A stretch of DNA of 64,000 nt, taken from Escherichia marmotae. Its GTDB lineage: Bacteria > Pseudomonadota > Gammaproteobacteria > Enterobacterales > Enterobacteriaceae. Position 1 is the first letter of the stretch. The number at the start of each line of letters is the position of its first letter. Location: contig NZ_CP025979.1 in assembly GCF_002900365.1 (NCBI RefSeq), positions 2,418,001 through 2,482,000 on the forward strand, in the 5' to 3' direction. This document shows positions 45,879-55,114 of this stretch, piece after piece. The translations under genes and the position numbers were made by a program. The notes beneath the pieces were generated by a model that was given only the letters and a program-made list of their open reading frames with translations, was not told where the DNA came from and did no database searches.

Positions 45879-46538
45879 ATGGGGATGGAAAACTACAATC
45901 CGCCGCAGGAACCCTGGCTGGTTGTCCTGTATCAGGATACTCACATTATGGTGGTCAACAAGCCGAGTGGGTTGTTGTCTGTGCCGGGGCGTCTGGAGGA
46001 GCACAAAGACAGCGTGATGACGCGCATTCAGCGTGATTATCCGCAGGCGGAATCGGTACATCGCCTGGATATGGCCACCAGCGGCGTGATTGTAGTGGCG
46101 CTGACTAAAGCCGCGGAGCGAGAATTAAAACGTCAGTTCCGCGAGCGCGAGCCGAAAAAGCAGTATGTGGCTCGCGTCTGGGGGCATCCATCCCCCGCCG
46201 AAGGTCTGGTCGATCTGCCACTGATTTGCGACTGGCCAAACCGCCCGAAACAGAAAGTCTGTTACGAAACGGGTAAGCCTGCGCAGACGGAATATGAAGT
46301 GGTGGAGTATGCGGCGGATAACACCGCAAGAGTGGTGTTAAAGCCGATTACCGGACGTTCTCATCAGCTACGTGTGCATATGCTGGCGCTGGGTCATCCG
46401 ATTCTTGGCGATCGTTTTTATGCTTCACCAGAAGCGAGAGCGATGGCACCGCGGTTATTGTTACATGCAGAGATGTTGACGATTACCCATCCGGCATATG
46501 GCAATAGTATGACGTTTAAAGCGCCAGCGGATTTTTAA
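45879..46538 (+). CDS. rluA: 23S rRNA/tRNA pseudouridine synthase RluA
   Basis: Isomerises U746 of 23S rRNA and U32 of several tRNAs. It has 219 residues. The catalytic Asp is in ESVHRLDMATSGVIV (Asp64). KPITGRSHQLRVHMLALGHP near 150-169 is the family's second signature. It lies 11 bp after rapA, presumably co-transcribed. The sequence appears almost identical to K-12. Confidence 0.98.
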   Translation: MGMENYNPPQEPWLVVLYQDTHIMVVNKPSGLLSVPGRLEEHKDSVMTRIQRDYPQAESVHRLDMATSGVIVVALTKAAERELKRQFREREPKKQYVARVWGHPSPAEGLVDLPLICDWPNRPKQKVCYETGKPAQTEYEVVEYAADNTARVVLKPITGRSHQLRVHMLALGHPILGDRFYASPEARAMAPRLLLHAEMLTITHPAYGNSMTFKAPADF

Positions 46539-46557
46539 TCGTCACGCTGGCGAAGTT

Positions 46558-46650
46558 CGGTAGGCCGGAGAAGGCGTTCACGCCGCATCCGGCAATTTTG
46601 CGCCGATTGCCTGATGCGACGCGGGCCGCGTCTTATCAGGCCTACAATTT
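46558..46650. repeat. BIME between rluA and djlA
   Basis: GTAGGCCGGAGAAGGCGTTC...CGCATCCGGC is followed by GCCTGATGCGACGCGGGCCG...CTTATCAGGCC: two opposed REP palindromes between convergent genes. Immediately before it CGCCAGCG and CGCTGGCG (46523-46552) make a further inverted repeat across the rluA stop. Confidence 0.88.
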
Positions 46651-46655
46651 GAAAC

Positions 46656-47471
46656 TTATTTAAATCCTTTCTGCTGCTTAATCAGCTCATACGCTTGCTG
46701 AATTTCCTGTGCTTTCTGTTTCGCCATCTCCATCATCTCCGGCGGTAGACCTTTCGCCACCAGCTTATCCGGATGATGTTCGCTCATTAGCTTACGGTAG
46801 GCACGTTTAATGGTGGTCGCCTCATCCGTCGGCTTCACACCCAGCACATTACAGGCATCTTCCAGCGTCGGGCCTCGTTGCGCCTGCTGCCAGTTGCCAC
46901 CGCCAGACTGTTGCTGATAACCGCCACCAAACTGCGCACCGCCCTGCATCATACGCAAGAACTGGTCAAACTGGGCGCGGGAGATCCCTAACTCTTCGGC
47001 AATCACATACAGCACTGCGCGTTCATTTGGATGCAGCGAACCATCGGCAAACGCCGCCTGAATCTGGATCTCCAGAAACATACGAATTAAGTCAAAACGA
47101 CCAAAGCAGACACTGCGAAACTGTCGCATCTTTTCGCGCAGTGGGTAATTGTCTGATTTTCCGACCCGGAACGCATTTTGCGCCGCTGTACGGGAAGCGC
47201 CGTGTAAATTCATCCGATCCATGAGCAATGTGGCGACATGAATATCAGCCTCAGTAACACGTCCTTTGGATTTGGTTAAATGCCCCATCACTTCAAACGT
47301 GGTGGCAAAAAACAGCGCCTGACGCTCACGCTGGTTGGCGAACCACGCCATTTTGCGGCCACGGGCTTTATCAAACATATGGCCGATTAACAGACCTAAT
47401 ATAACGCCCCAAAAGCCGCCGCCCATCAGTAAGGCCACGGCCACGCCAATGATTTTTCCCCAATACTGCAT
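46656..47471 (-). CDS. djlA: Membrane-anchored DnaJ-like co-chaperone DjlA
   Basis: Type III J-protein that stimulates DnaK at the inner membrane and influences the Rcs pathway. The start is the ATG at 47469-47471 (MQYWGKIIGVAVALLMGGGF, 271 residues); a 15-codon longer frame has no support. A glycine-rich membrane segment (about 7-30) is followed by a TerB-like central region (RNA-free, residues 60-170), a Gln/Gly linker (GGAQFGGGYQQQSGGGNWQQ) and a C-terminal J-domain with the HPD motif in LMSEHHPDKLVAKG. It is divergent from lptD. Confidence 0.97.
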   Translation of the reverse strand: MQYWGKIIGVAVALLMGGGFWGVILGLLIGHMFDKARGRKMAWFANQRERQALFFATTFEVMGHLTKSKGRVTEADIHVATLLMDRMNLHGASRTAAQNAFRVGKSDNYPLREKMRQFRSVCFGRFDLIRMFLEIQIQAAFADGSLHPNERAVLYVIAEELGISRAQFDQFLRMMQGGAQFGGGYQQQSGGGNWQQAQRGPTLEDACNVLGVKPTDEATTIKRAYRKLMSEHHPDKLVAKGLPPEMMEMAKQKAQEIQQAYELIKQQKGFK

Positions 47472-47725
47472 ATATTCCCCAAATCGACAGACGGATATCA
47501 GGGCTATCTCCCACAATATAAAGGTGCTTTTACCGTTTTCCGGCTGCGGTCAATTGTGGGACATCGCCTATAATTTGCATTATCATACCTGTCATTCAAT
47601 GCCGTGCCTAACACCACTGACGCTATTCGGACAGGATTAACACTAGCGTAGAGATGACGAGTACGTTAGTCTCTGACCGTTTGTCACGCGCAACGTTACC
47701 GATGATGGAACAATAAAATCAACGT
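47472..47725. promoter_or_regulatory. djlA-lptD divergent promoter region
   Basis: 254 bp without a gene. A perfect -10 hexamer TATAAT (47569-47574, plus strand) lies about 150 bp before lptD, but no good -35 is seen 17 bp upstream. In E. coli lptD is also transcribed by sigma-E; I could not place that promoter with confidence. Confidence 0.5.
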
Positions 47726-50083
47726 ATGAAAAAACGTATCCCCACTCTCCTGGCCACCATGATTGCCACCGCCCTTTATAGTCAACAGGGACTGGCAGCC
47801 GACCTCGCCTCACAGTGTATGTTGGGCGTGCCAAGCTATGACCGTCCTCTGGTACAGGGCGATACTAACGACTTACCCGTGACGATTAATGCTGACCATG
47901 CAAAGGGGAATTACCCCGATGACGCTGTGTTTACTGGCAGCGTGGATATCATGCAGGGTAACAGCCGTCTGCAGGCCGACGAAGTGCAGCTCCATCAAAA
48001 AGAGGCACCAGGACAACCGGAACCTGTACGTACCGTTGATGCGCTCAGTAACGTCCATTACGACGATAACCAGGTGATCCTCAAGGGGCCGAAAGGTTGG
48101 ACGAATCTGAACACCAAAGATACCAACGTCTGGGAAGGTGATTACCAGATGGTGGGTCGCCAGGGGCGCGGTAAAGCGGACCTGATGAAACAGCGTGGCG
48201 AAAACCGCTACACCATTCTGGATAACGGTAGCTTTACCTCCTGTCTGCCTGGTTCTGATACATGGAGCGTGGTAGGTAGCGAAATTATTCATGACCGCGA
48301 AGAACAAGTCGCAGAGATCTGGAACGCCCGCTTTAAAGTGGGTCCGGTTCCGATCTTTTATAGCCCGTATCTGCAGTTACCGGTGGGTGACAAACGCCGT
48401 TCAGGTTTCTTGATCCCGAACGCCAAGTACACATCTACCAACTACTTTGAGTTCTACCTGCCATATTACTGGAACATCGCGCCAAATATGGATGCCACCA
48501 TCACGCCGCATTATATGCATCGTCGTGGCAACATTATGTGGGAAAACGAATTCCGTTATCTCACCCAGGCGGGTGCTGGCTTGATGGAGCTGGACTATCT
48601 ACCTTCGGATAAAGTCTATGAAGATGAACATCCAGAAGATAGCAATTCACGTCGTTGGTTGTTCTACTGGCAACACTCCGGGGTCATGGATCAGGTGTGG
48701 CGCTTTAACATCGACTACACCAAAGTTAGCGACCCTACCTATTTCAATGACTTCGATAACAAGTACGGTTCCAGTACTGATGGTTACGCAACGCAAAAAT
48801 TCAGCGTTGGCTATGCAGTGCAGAATTTTGACGCCACTCTTTCGACCAAACAGTTCCAGGTCTTTGACAATAACAGTGGTAACAGCTACGCCGCTGAACC
48901 GCAGTTAGACGTCAACTACTACCATAACGATCTCGGTCCGTTTGATACCCGCATCTATGGCCAGGCAGTGCATTTTGTGAATACCAATAGCAATATGCCA
49001 GAAGCTACGCGTCTGCACCTGGAACCGACTATCAATCTCCCGTTGTCGAATAACTGGGGAAGCCTGAATACCGAAGTCAAACTGATGGCGACGCATTATC
49101 AGCAGACCAATCTCGACTGGTATAACAGCAATCCACAAAATAATAAGTTGGCAGACTCTGTTAACCGTGTAATGCCGCAATTTAAAGTTGACGGAAAAAT
49201 GGTCTTTGAGCGCGATATGGAAATGCTGGCACCGGGTTACACCCAAACGCTGGAACCGCGTGCGCAATACCTGTACGTGCCGTATCGCGATCAGAGCGAT
49301 ATCTACAACTACGATTCTGCTTTGTTGCAATCCGACTACTCGGGCCTGTTCCGGGATCGGACTTACGGTGGTCTTGACCGTATTGCTTCTGCTAACCAGG
49401 TAACGACCGGTGTCACAACTCGCGTATATGATGACGCAGCCGTTGAACGTTTTAATATTTCCGTTGGTCAAATCTACTATTTCACGGAGTCTCGCACCGG
49501 CGATGACAACATAAAATGGGAGAATGACGACAAAACTGGCTCACTGGTATGGGCAGGCGATACTTACTGGCGCATCTCCGAGCGTTGGGGGCTGCGTGGC
49601 GGGATTCAGTACGATACTCGTCTGGATAACGTAGCAACCAGTAGCTCCAGCATTGAATACCGTCGGGATGAAGACCGTCTGGTGCAGTTCAACTACCGTT
49701 ACGCCAGCCCGGAATATATTCAGGCTACATTGCCTAAATACTATTCCACTGCCGAACAGTATAAGAACGGTATTTCGCAGGTAGGTGCCGTCGCCAGTTG
49801 GCCGATTGCCGATCGTTGGTCAATCGTTGGAGCCTACTACTACGATACCAATGCGAACAAGCAGGCCGACTCAATGTTAGGTGTGCAATACAGCTCCTGC
49901 TGCTATGCGATTCGCGTCGGTTACGAGCGGAAGCTGAACGGTTGGGATAACGATAAACAACATGCGGTATATGACAACGCAATCGGCTTTAACATCGAAC
50001 TGCGCGGCCTGAGTTCCAACTACGGTCTGGGTACGCAAGAGATGCTACGTTCGAACATTCTGCCGTATCAAAACTCTTTGTGA
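47726..50083 (+). CDS. lptD: LPS-assembly outer membrane protein LptD
   Basis: Beta-barrel that, with LptE, inserts lipopolysaccharide into the outer leaflet. It has 785 residues. The signal peptide MKKRIPTLLATMIATALYSQ QGLA is cleaved before Ala-Asp-Leu; an N-terminal OstA/jellyroll domain (to about 200) precedes the 26-strand barrel. Cysteines for the essential disulphides are at 31, in TSCLPGSDTW near 173, and in YSSCCYAIRVGYE near 725. Several loops differ from K-12, for example FDNNSGNSYAAEP and YNSNPQNNKLADSV, with one residue more overall. It heads lptD-surA-pdxA-rsmA-apaGH. Older names imp, ostA. Confidence 0.98.
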   Translation: MKKRIPTLLATMIATALYSQQGLAADLASQCMLGVPSYDRPLVQGDTNDLPVTINADHAKGNYPDDAVFTGSVDIMQGNSRLQADEVQLHQKEAPGQPEPVRTVDALSNVHYDDNQVILKGPKGWTNLNTKDTNVWEGDYQMVGRQGRGKADLMKQRGENRYTILDNGSFTSCLPGSDTWSVVGSEIIHDREEQVAEIWNARFKVGPVPIFYSPYLQLPVGDKRRSGFLIPNAKYTSTNYFEFYLPYYWNIAPNMDATITPHYMHRRGNIMWENEFRYLTQAGAGLMELDYLPSDKVYEDEHPEDSNSRRWLFYWQHSGVMDQVWRFNIDYTKVSDPTYFNDFDNKYGSSTDGYATQKFSVGYAVQNFDATLSTKQFQVFDNNSGNSYAAEPQLDVNYYHNDLGPFDTRIYGQAVHFVNTNSNMPEATRLHLEPTINLPLSNNWGSLNTEVKLMATHYQQTNLDWYNSNPQNNKLADSVNRVMPQFKVDGKMVFERDMEMLAPGYTQTLEPRAQYLYVPYRDQSDIYNYDSALLQSDYSGLFRDRTYGGLDRIASANQVTTGVTTRVYDDAAVERFNISVGQIYYFTESRTGDDNIKWENDDKTGSLVWAGDTYWRISERWGLRGGIQYDTRLDNVATSSSSIEYRRDEDRLVQFNYRYASPEYIQATLPKYYSTAEQYKNGISQVGAVASWPIADRWSIVGAYYYDTNANKQADSMLGVQYSSCCYAIRVGYERKLNGWDNDKQHAVYDNAIGFNIELRGLSSNYGLGTQEMLRSNILPYQNSL

Positions 50084-50135
50084 TTTGTTGATTTACCACG
50101 TAATCCGCAGTGCGGTTAATTGAAATGGAAAAAGT

Positions 50136-51422
50136 ATGAAGAACTGGAAAACGCTGCTTCTCGGTATCGCGATGATCGCGAATACCAGTTTCGCTGCCCC
50201 CCAGGTAGTCGATAAAGTCGCAGCCGTCGTCAATAACGGCGTCGTGCTGGAAAGCGACGTTGATGGATTAATGCAGTCGGTAAAAATGAATGCCGCCCAG
50301 GCAAGGCAGCAACTTCCTGATGACGCGACACTGCGCCACCAAATCATGGAGCGTTTGATCATGGATCAAATCCTCCTGCAGATGGGGCAGAAAATGGGAG
50401 TAAAAATCTCCGATGAGCAGCTCGATCAGGCGATTGCTAACATTGCCAAACAGAACAACATGACGCTGGATCAGATGCGCAGCCGTCTGGCCTACGATGG
50501 ACTGAACTACAACACCTATCGTAACCAGATCCGCAAAGAGATGATTATCTCTGAAGTGCGTAACAACGAAGTACGTCGTCGCATCACTATCCTGCCGCAG
50601 GAAGTTGAAGCTCTGGCGCAGCAGGTCGGTAATCAGAATGATGCCAGCACTGAACTGAACTTGAGCCACATCCTGATCCCGCTGCCGGAAAATCCGTCTT
50701 CTGAGCAGGTGAACGAAGCGGAAACGCAGGCGCGCGCCATTGTCGATCAGGCTCGTAACGGCGCTGATTTCGGTAAGCTGGCGATCGCTCACTCTGCCGA
50801 TCAGCAGGCGCTGAACGGTGGCCAGATGGGCTGGGGACGCATTCAGGAACTGCCAGGGATTTTCGCCCAGGCATTAAGTACCGCGAAGAAAGGCGATATT
50901 GTTGGTCCGATTCGTTCCGGCGTCGGCTTCCACATTCTGAAAGTTAACGACCTGCGCGGCGAAAGCAAAAATATCTCGGTGACCGAAGTACACGCTCGCC
51001 ATATTCTGCTGAAACCATCTCCGATCATGACTGACGAACAGGCCCGCGTGAAACTGGAACAGATTGCTGCCGATATCAAGAGTGGCAAAACCACGTTTGC
51101 CGCTGCGGCGAAAGAGTTCTCCCAGGATCCCGGCTCTGCTAACCAGGGCGGCGATCTCGGCTGGGCTACGCCAGATATTTTTGATCCGGCCTTCCGTGAC
51201 GCGCTGACCCGTCTGAACAAAGGTCAAATGAGCGCACCGGTTCACTCTTCATTCGGCTGGCATTTAATCGAACTGCTGGATACCCGTAATGTTGATAAAA
51301 CCGATGCGGCGCAGAAAGATCGTGCTTACCGGATGCTGATGAACCGTAAGTTCTCGGAAGAAGCAGCAAGCTGGATGCAGGAACAACGCGCCAGCGCCTA
51401 TGTGAAAATTTTGAGCAACTAA
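50136..51422 (+). CDS. surA: Periplasmic chaperone SurA
   Basis: Main chaperone that carries unfolded outer membrane proteins, LptD among them, to the BAM complex. It has 428 residues. The signal peptide MKNWKTLLLGIAMIANTSFA is cleaved before Ala-Pro-Gln. A helical N-terminal chaperone module is followed by two parvulin domains: P1 from about 172 (LNLSHILIPLPENPS) and P2 from about 283 (VHARHILLKPSPIM, with PGSANQGGDLGW), then a C-terminal helix. It lies 52 bp after lptD and its stop shares a base with the pdxA start. Confidence 0.98.
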   Translation: MKNWKTLLLGIAMIANTSFAAPQVVDKVAAVVNNGVVLESDVDGLMQSVKMNAAQARQQLPDDATLRHQIMERLIMDQILLQMGQKMGVKISDEQLDQAIANIAKQNNMTLDQMRSRLAYDGLNYNTYRNQIRKEMIISEVRNNEVRRRITILPQEVEALAQQVGNQNDASTELNLSHILIPLPENPSSEQVNEAETQARAIVDQARNGADFGKLAIAHSADQQALNGGQMGWGRIQELPGIFAQALSTAKKGDIVGPIRSGVGFHILKVNDLRGESKNISVTEVHARHILLKPSPIMTDEQARVKLEQIAADIKSGKTTFAAAAKEFSQDPGSANQGGDLGWATPDIFDPAFRDALTRLNKGQMSAPVHSSFGWHLIELLDTRNVDKTDAAQKDRAYRMLMNRKFSEEAASWMQEQRASAYVKILSN

Positions 51423-52411
51423 TGGTTAAAACCCAACGTGTTGTGATCACTCCCGGCGAGCCAGCCGGGATTGGCCCGGACTTAGTTGTCCAGCTTGCAC
51501 AACGTGAGTGGCCGGTCGAACTGGTTGTTTGTGCCGATACCACTCTCCTTACCGACCGGGCAGCGATGCTCGGTTTGCCGCTTACCCTCCGCCCTTATTC
51601 CCCCAACTCCCCTGCGCAACCGCAAACTGCGGGCACATTAACGCTGCTTCCTGTCGCGCTACGTGCATCTGTAACTGTGGGTCAATTAGCGGTTGAAAAT
51701 GGGCATTATGTGGTGGAGACGCTGGCGCGAGCGTGCGATGGCTGCCTGAACGGTGAATTTGCCGCGCTGATCACCGGGCCGGTGCATAAAGGCGTCATTA
51801 ACGACGCCGGTATTCCGTTTACCGGTCATACCGAGTTTTTCGAAGAACGCTCGCAGGCGAAAAAAGTGGTGATGATGCTGGCGACCGAAGAACTTCGCGT
51901 CGCGCTGGCAACCACGCATTTACCGCTGCGCGATATTGCTGACGCCATCACCCCACAACTTCTGCACGAAGTGATTGCTATTTTACATCACGATTTGCGT
52001 ACGAAATTTGGCATTGCCGAACCGCAGATTCTGGTCTGTGGCCTGAATCCGCACGCGGGCGAAGGCGGTCATATGGGCACGGAAGAGATAGACACCATCA
52101 TTCCAGTGCTCGACGAGTTACGGGCGCAGGGGATGAAACTCAACGGGCCGCTGCCTGCCGATACCCTGTTTCAGCCTAAATATCTCGACAACGCCGACGC
52201 GGTGCTGGCGATGTACCACGATCAGGGTCTTCCCGTGCTAAAATACCAGGGCTTCGGGCGCGGTGTGAACATTACGCTGGGCCTGCCCTTTATTCGCACA
52301 TCTGTTGACCACGGCACCGCGCTGGAACTGGCGGGACGTGGCAAAGCTGATGTCGGCAGTTTTATTACGGCGCTTAATCTCGCCATCAAAATGATTGTTA
52401 ATACCCAATGA
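51422..52411 (+). CDS. pdxA: 4-hydroxythreonine-4-phosphate dehydrogenase
   Basis: NAD-dependent oxidation step in pyridoxal phosphate synthesis. It has 329 residues. The N-terminal segment VVITPGEPAGIGPDLVVQL is typical. The three metal-binding histidines of the family lie in ALATTHLPLRD (near 166), GLNPHAGEGG (near 211) and AMYHDQGLPVLK (near 266). The start overlaps the surA stop (TAATG) and the end overlaps rsmA by 4 nt. Confidence 0.98.
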   Translation: MVKTQRVVITPGEPAGIGPDLVVQLAQREWPVELVVCADTTLLTDRAAMLGLPLTLRPYSPNSPAQPQTAGTLTLLPVALRASVTVGQLAVENGHYVVETLARACDGCLNGEFAALITGPVHKGVINDAGIPFTGHTEFFEERSQAKKVVMMLATEELRVALATTHLPLRDIADAITPQLLHEVIAILHHDLRTKFGIAEPQILVCGLNPHAGEGGHMGTEEIDTIIPVLDELRAQGMKLNGPLPADTLFQPKYLDNADAVLAMYHDQGLPVLKYQGFGRGVNITLGLPFIRTSVDHGTALELAGRGKADVGSFITALNLAIKMIVNTQ

Positions 52412-53229
52412 ATAAACGAGTCCACCAGGGCCACTTAGCCCGTAAACGCTTCGGGCAAAACTTTCTCAACGATCAGTTCGTGATCGACAGCATTGTTTCT
52501 GCCATTAACCCGCAGAAGGGTCAGGCGATGGTCGAAATCGGCCCCGGTCTGGCAGCGTTGACCGAGCCTGTCGGTGAGCGTCTGGATCAACTGACGGTCA
52601 TCGAACTTGACCGCGATCTGGCGGCACGTCTGCAAACGCATCCGTTCTTAGGCCCGAAACTGACGATTTATCAGCAGGATGCAATGACCTTTAACTTCGG
52701 TGAACTGGCCGAGAAAATGGGTCAGCCGCTACGTGTTTTCGGTAACCTGCCATATAACATCTCCACACCGTTGATGTTCCATCTGTTTAGCTATACTGAT
52801 GCCATTGCCGACATGCACTTTATGTTGCAAAAAGAGGTGGTGAATCGTCTGGTTGCAGGACCGAACAGCAAAGCGTATGGTCGATTAAGCGTCATGGCGC
52901 AATATTATTGCAACGTGATCCCGGTGCTGGAAGTACCGCCATCAGCCTTTACACCACCACCAAAAGTGGATTCCGCCGTCGTGCGCCTGGTTCCTCATGC
53001 AACGATGCCTTACCCGGTTAAAGATGTTCGCGTGTTAAGCCGTATCACCACCGAAGCCTTTAACCAGCGTCGTAAAACCATTCGTAACAGTCTCGGCAAT
53101 CTGTTTAGCGTCGAGGTGTTAACAGGAATGGGCATCGACCCGGCGATGCGAGCGGAAAACATCTCTGTCGCGCAATATTGCCAGATGGCGAACTATCTGG
53201 CGGAGAACGCGCCTTTGCAGGAGAGTTAA
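52408..53229 (+). CDS. rsmA: 16S rRNA dimethyladenosine transferase RsmA (KsgA)
   Basis: Dimethylates A1518 and A1519 of 16S rRNA, a late check of 30S assembly; loss gives kasugamycin resistance. It has 273 residues. SAM-binding features are RKRFGQNFLNDQFVID, MVEIGPGLAALTEPV near 36-50, and the catalytic FGNLPYNISTPLMFHLF near 110-126. The C-terminal helical region contains AFNQRRKTIRNSL. The start overlaps pdxA (ATGA) and apaG begins 2 bp after its stop. Confidence 0.98.
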   Translation: MNKRVHQGHLARKRFGQNFLNDQFVIDSIVSAINPQKGQAMVEIGPGLAALTEPVGERLDQLTVIELDRDLAARLQTHPFLGPKLTIYQQDAMTFNFGELAEKMGQPLRVFGNLPYNISTPLMFHLFSYTDAIADMHFMLQKEVVNRLVAGPNSKAYGRLSVMAQYYCNVIPVLEVPPSAFTPPPKVDSAVVRLVPHATMPYPVKDVRVLSRITTEAFNQRRKTIRNSLGNLFSVEVLTGMGIDPAMRAENISVAQYCQMANYLAENAPLQES

Positions 53230-53231
53230 CG

Positions 53232-53609
53232 ATGATCAATTCGCCCCGAGTGTGTATTCAGGTTCAAAGTGTTTACATTGAAGCGCAGTCTTCACCTGAT
53301 AATGAGCGTTACGTTTTTTCTTATACTGTAACCATACGCAACCTGGGGCGAGCGCCAGTGCAGTTGTTGGGACGTTACTGGCTGATCACTAACGGCAATG
53401 GCCGTGAAACCGAAGTCCAGGGCGAAGGTGTGGTGGGCGTCCAGCCACATATCGCCCCTGGCGAAGAGTACCAGTACACCAGCGGTGCAATTATCGAAAC
53501 ACCGATGGGCACCATGCAGGGTCACTACGAAATGATCGATGAAAACGGCGTTCCGTTCAGCATCGATATTCCCGTATTCCGACTCTCCGTTCCAATACTC
53601 ATTCATTAA
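53232..53609 (+). CDS. apaG: ApaG domain protein
   Basis: Small beta-sandwich protein of the ApaG/DUF525 family, role unsettled (linked to cation efflux and stress in older reports). The start is the ATG at 53232 (MINSPRVCIQVQSVYIEAQS, 125 residues), 2 bp after rsmA; a longer frame lies inside rsmA. The family segments YTVTIRNLGRAPVQLLGRYW, GEGVVGVQPHIAPGEEYQYT and TMQGHYEM are present. It is followed after 6 bp by apaH. Confidence 0.96.
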   Translation: MINSPRVCIQVQSVYIEAQSSPDNERYVFSYTVTIRNLGRAPVQLLGRYWLITNGNGRETEVQGEGVVGVQPHIAPGEEYQYTSGAIIETPMGTMQGHYEMIDENGVPFSIDIPVFRLSVPILIH

Positions 53610-53615
53610 AATAAT

Positions 53616-54458
53616 ATGGCGACATACCTTATTGGCGATGTTCATGGCTGTTACGATGAACTGATCGCATTGCTACACAAAATAGAATTTACCCCTGGGA
53701 AAGATACCCTCTGGCTGACGGGCGACCTGGTCGCGCGCGGCCCTGGTTCGCTGGATGTCCTGCGCTACGTGAAATCATTAGGTGACAGCGTGCGTCTGGT
53801 ACTGGGCAATCACGATTTACACCTTCTGGCGGTATTCGCCGGAATCAGCCGCAACAAGCCGAAAGATCGCCTGACTCCTTTACTGGAAGCACCTGACGCC
53901 GACGAGTTACTTAACTGGCTACGCCGTCAGCCTTTACTGCAAATCGACGAAGAGAAAAAACTGGTGATGGCCCATGCGGGGATCACGCCGCAATGGGACT
54001 TAGAGACCGCCAAAGAGTGTGCTCACGACGTAGAAGCGGTGTTGTCGAGTGACTCCTATCCTTTCTTCCTTGACGCCATGTACGGCGACATGCCGAACAA
54101 CTGGACGCCAGAGTTACGTGGTCTGGCGCGACTGCGTTTTATCACCAACGCGTTTACCCGGATGCGTTTTTGCTTCCCGAACGGTCAACTGGATATGTAC
54201 AGCAAAGAGTCGCCGGAAGACGCACCTGCACCGTTGAAACCGTGGTTTACCATTCCTGGGCCAGTTAGCGAAGAGTACAGCATTGTGTTTGGTCACTGGG
54301 CATCGCTGGAAGGAAAAGGCACACCGGAAGGCATTTACGCGCTGGATACCGGTTGCTGCTGGGGCGGTTCATTAACCTGCCTGCGCTGGGAAGATAAGCA
54401 GTATTTTGTCCAGCCGTCGAACCGGCACAAGGATATGGGGGAAGCGGCGGCGTCTTAA
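53616..54458 (+). CDS. apaH: Diadenosine tetraphosphatase ApaH
   Basis: Splits Ap4A to two ADP and removes Np4-type caps from RNA. It has 280 residues, a metallophosphatase with the ordered motifs IGDVHGCYDEL (7-17), LTGDLVARGPGSLDVLRY (near 34-50), VLGNHDLHLLAV (near 63-75) and MAHAGITPQWD. It is the last gene of the lptD-apaH chain; a REP follows and folA converges on it. Confidence 0.98.
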   Translation: MATYLIGDVHGCYDELIALLHKIEFTPGKDTLWLTGDLVARGPGSLDVLRYVKSLGDSVRLVLGNHDLHLLAVFAGISRNKPKDRLTPLLEAPDADELLNWLRRQPLLQIDEEKKLVMAHAGITPQWDLETAKECAHDVEAVLSSDSYPFFLDAMYGDMPNNWTPELRGLARLRFITNAFTRMRFCFPNGQLDMYSKESPEDAPAPLKPWFTIPGPVSEEYSIVFGHWASLEGKGTPEGIYALDTGCCWGGSLTCLRWEDKQYFVQPSNRHKDMGEAAAS

Positions 54459-54476
54459 ACACAGCCTGATACAGGA

Positions 54477-54513
54477 AGGCCGGATAAGACGCGACCGGCG
54501 TCGCATCCGGCAC
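54477..54513. repeat. REP element between apaH and folA
   Basis: AGGCCGGATAAGACGCGACC...GGTCGCATCCGGCAC-type palindrome in the 77-bp gap between the convergent genes. Confidence 0.85.
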
Positions 54514-54535
54514 TAGCCGTCAATTCTATACAAAC

Positions 54536-55015
54536 TTACCGCCGTTCCAGAATCTCAAAGCAATAGCTGTGAGAGTTCTGCGCATCGGCGTCGTGGAACT
54601 CGCTGAACACCGATTCCCAGTCATCCGGCTCGTAATCCGGGAAATGGGTGTCGCCTTCTACTTCCGCATCGATATGCGTCAGATACAGTTTTTGCGCTTT
54701 CGGCAGAAACTGCTCGTATACGCGACCGCCGCCAATCACCATAATCTCCGGTACGTCACCACAGGCAGCGATGGCTTCATCAACCGATTTCACCCACATT
54801 ACGCGATCATCCGTACCCGGCTGGCTGCTAATGACAATATTCTTGCGTCCAGGTAACGGGCGACCAATGGATTCCCAGGTATGGCGACCCATAATCACAG
54901 GTTTATTTAAGGTGTTACGTTTAAACCAGGCGAGATCGGCAGGCAGATTCCACGGCATGGCGTTTTCCATGCCGATAACGCGATCTACCGCTAGCGCCGC
55001 AATCAAACTGATCAT
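54536..55015 (-). CDS. folA: Dihydrofolate reductase
   Basis: Reduces dihydrofolate to tetrahydrofolate with NADPH; the target of trimethoprim. It has 159 residues. The Met20 loop IGMENAMPWNLPADLAWFKR carries Pro21, Ala26, Asp27, Leu28 and Trp30 unchanged. GGGRVYEQFLP near 95-105 includes the wild-type NADPH loop. Differences from K-12 that I notice are at 61-62 (Val-Ile) and 73 (Met), none of them usual resistance sites. It is transcribed from its own promoter after kefC. Confidence 0.98.
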   Translation of the reverse strand: MISLIAALAVDRVIGMENAMPWNLPADLAWFKRNTLNKPVIMGRHTWESIGRPLPGRKNIVISSQPGTDDRVMWVKSVDEAIAACGDVPEIMVIGGGRVYEQFLPKAQKLYLTHIDAEVEGDTHFPDYEPDDWESVFSEFHDADAQNSHSYCFEILERR

Positions 55016-55045
55016 TGAGATTTCCCGATAAAAAAAATTGTCGTC

Positions 55046-55051
55046 ACTATA
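55046..55051 (-). promoter_or_regulatory. folA promoter -10 element
   Basis: On the minus strand TATAGT, within TTTACGCTTTACGTATAGTG, lies about 30 nt before the folA ATG and matches the known folA promoter. No promoter-up change of the kind selected by trimethoprim is obvious, judged from memory. Confidence 0.7.
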
Positions 55052-55114
55052 CGTAAAGCGTAAACCTTCGTCGACTGGCGAGAGGATGATGTTGAGGAAA
55101 ATTTTTATTTTGCT

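Noticed and set aside
54536..55015. Possible trimethoprim-resistance changes in folA
   Set aside because: The substitutions seen (near 61, 62 and 73) avoid the known resistance positions 20-30, 94 and 153, and the promoter looks ordinary.
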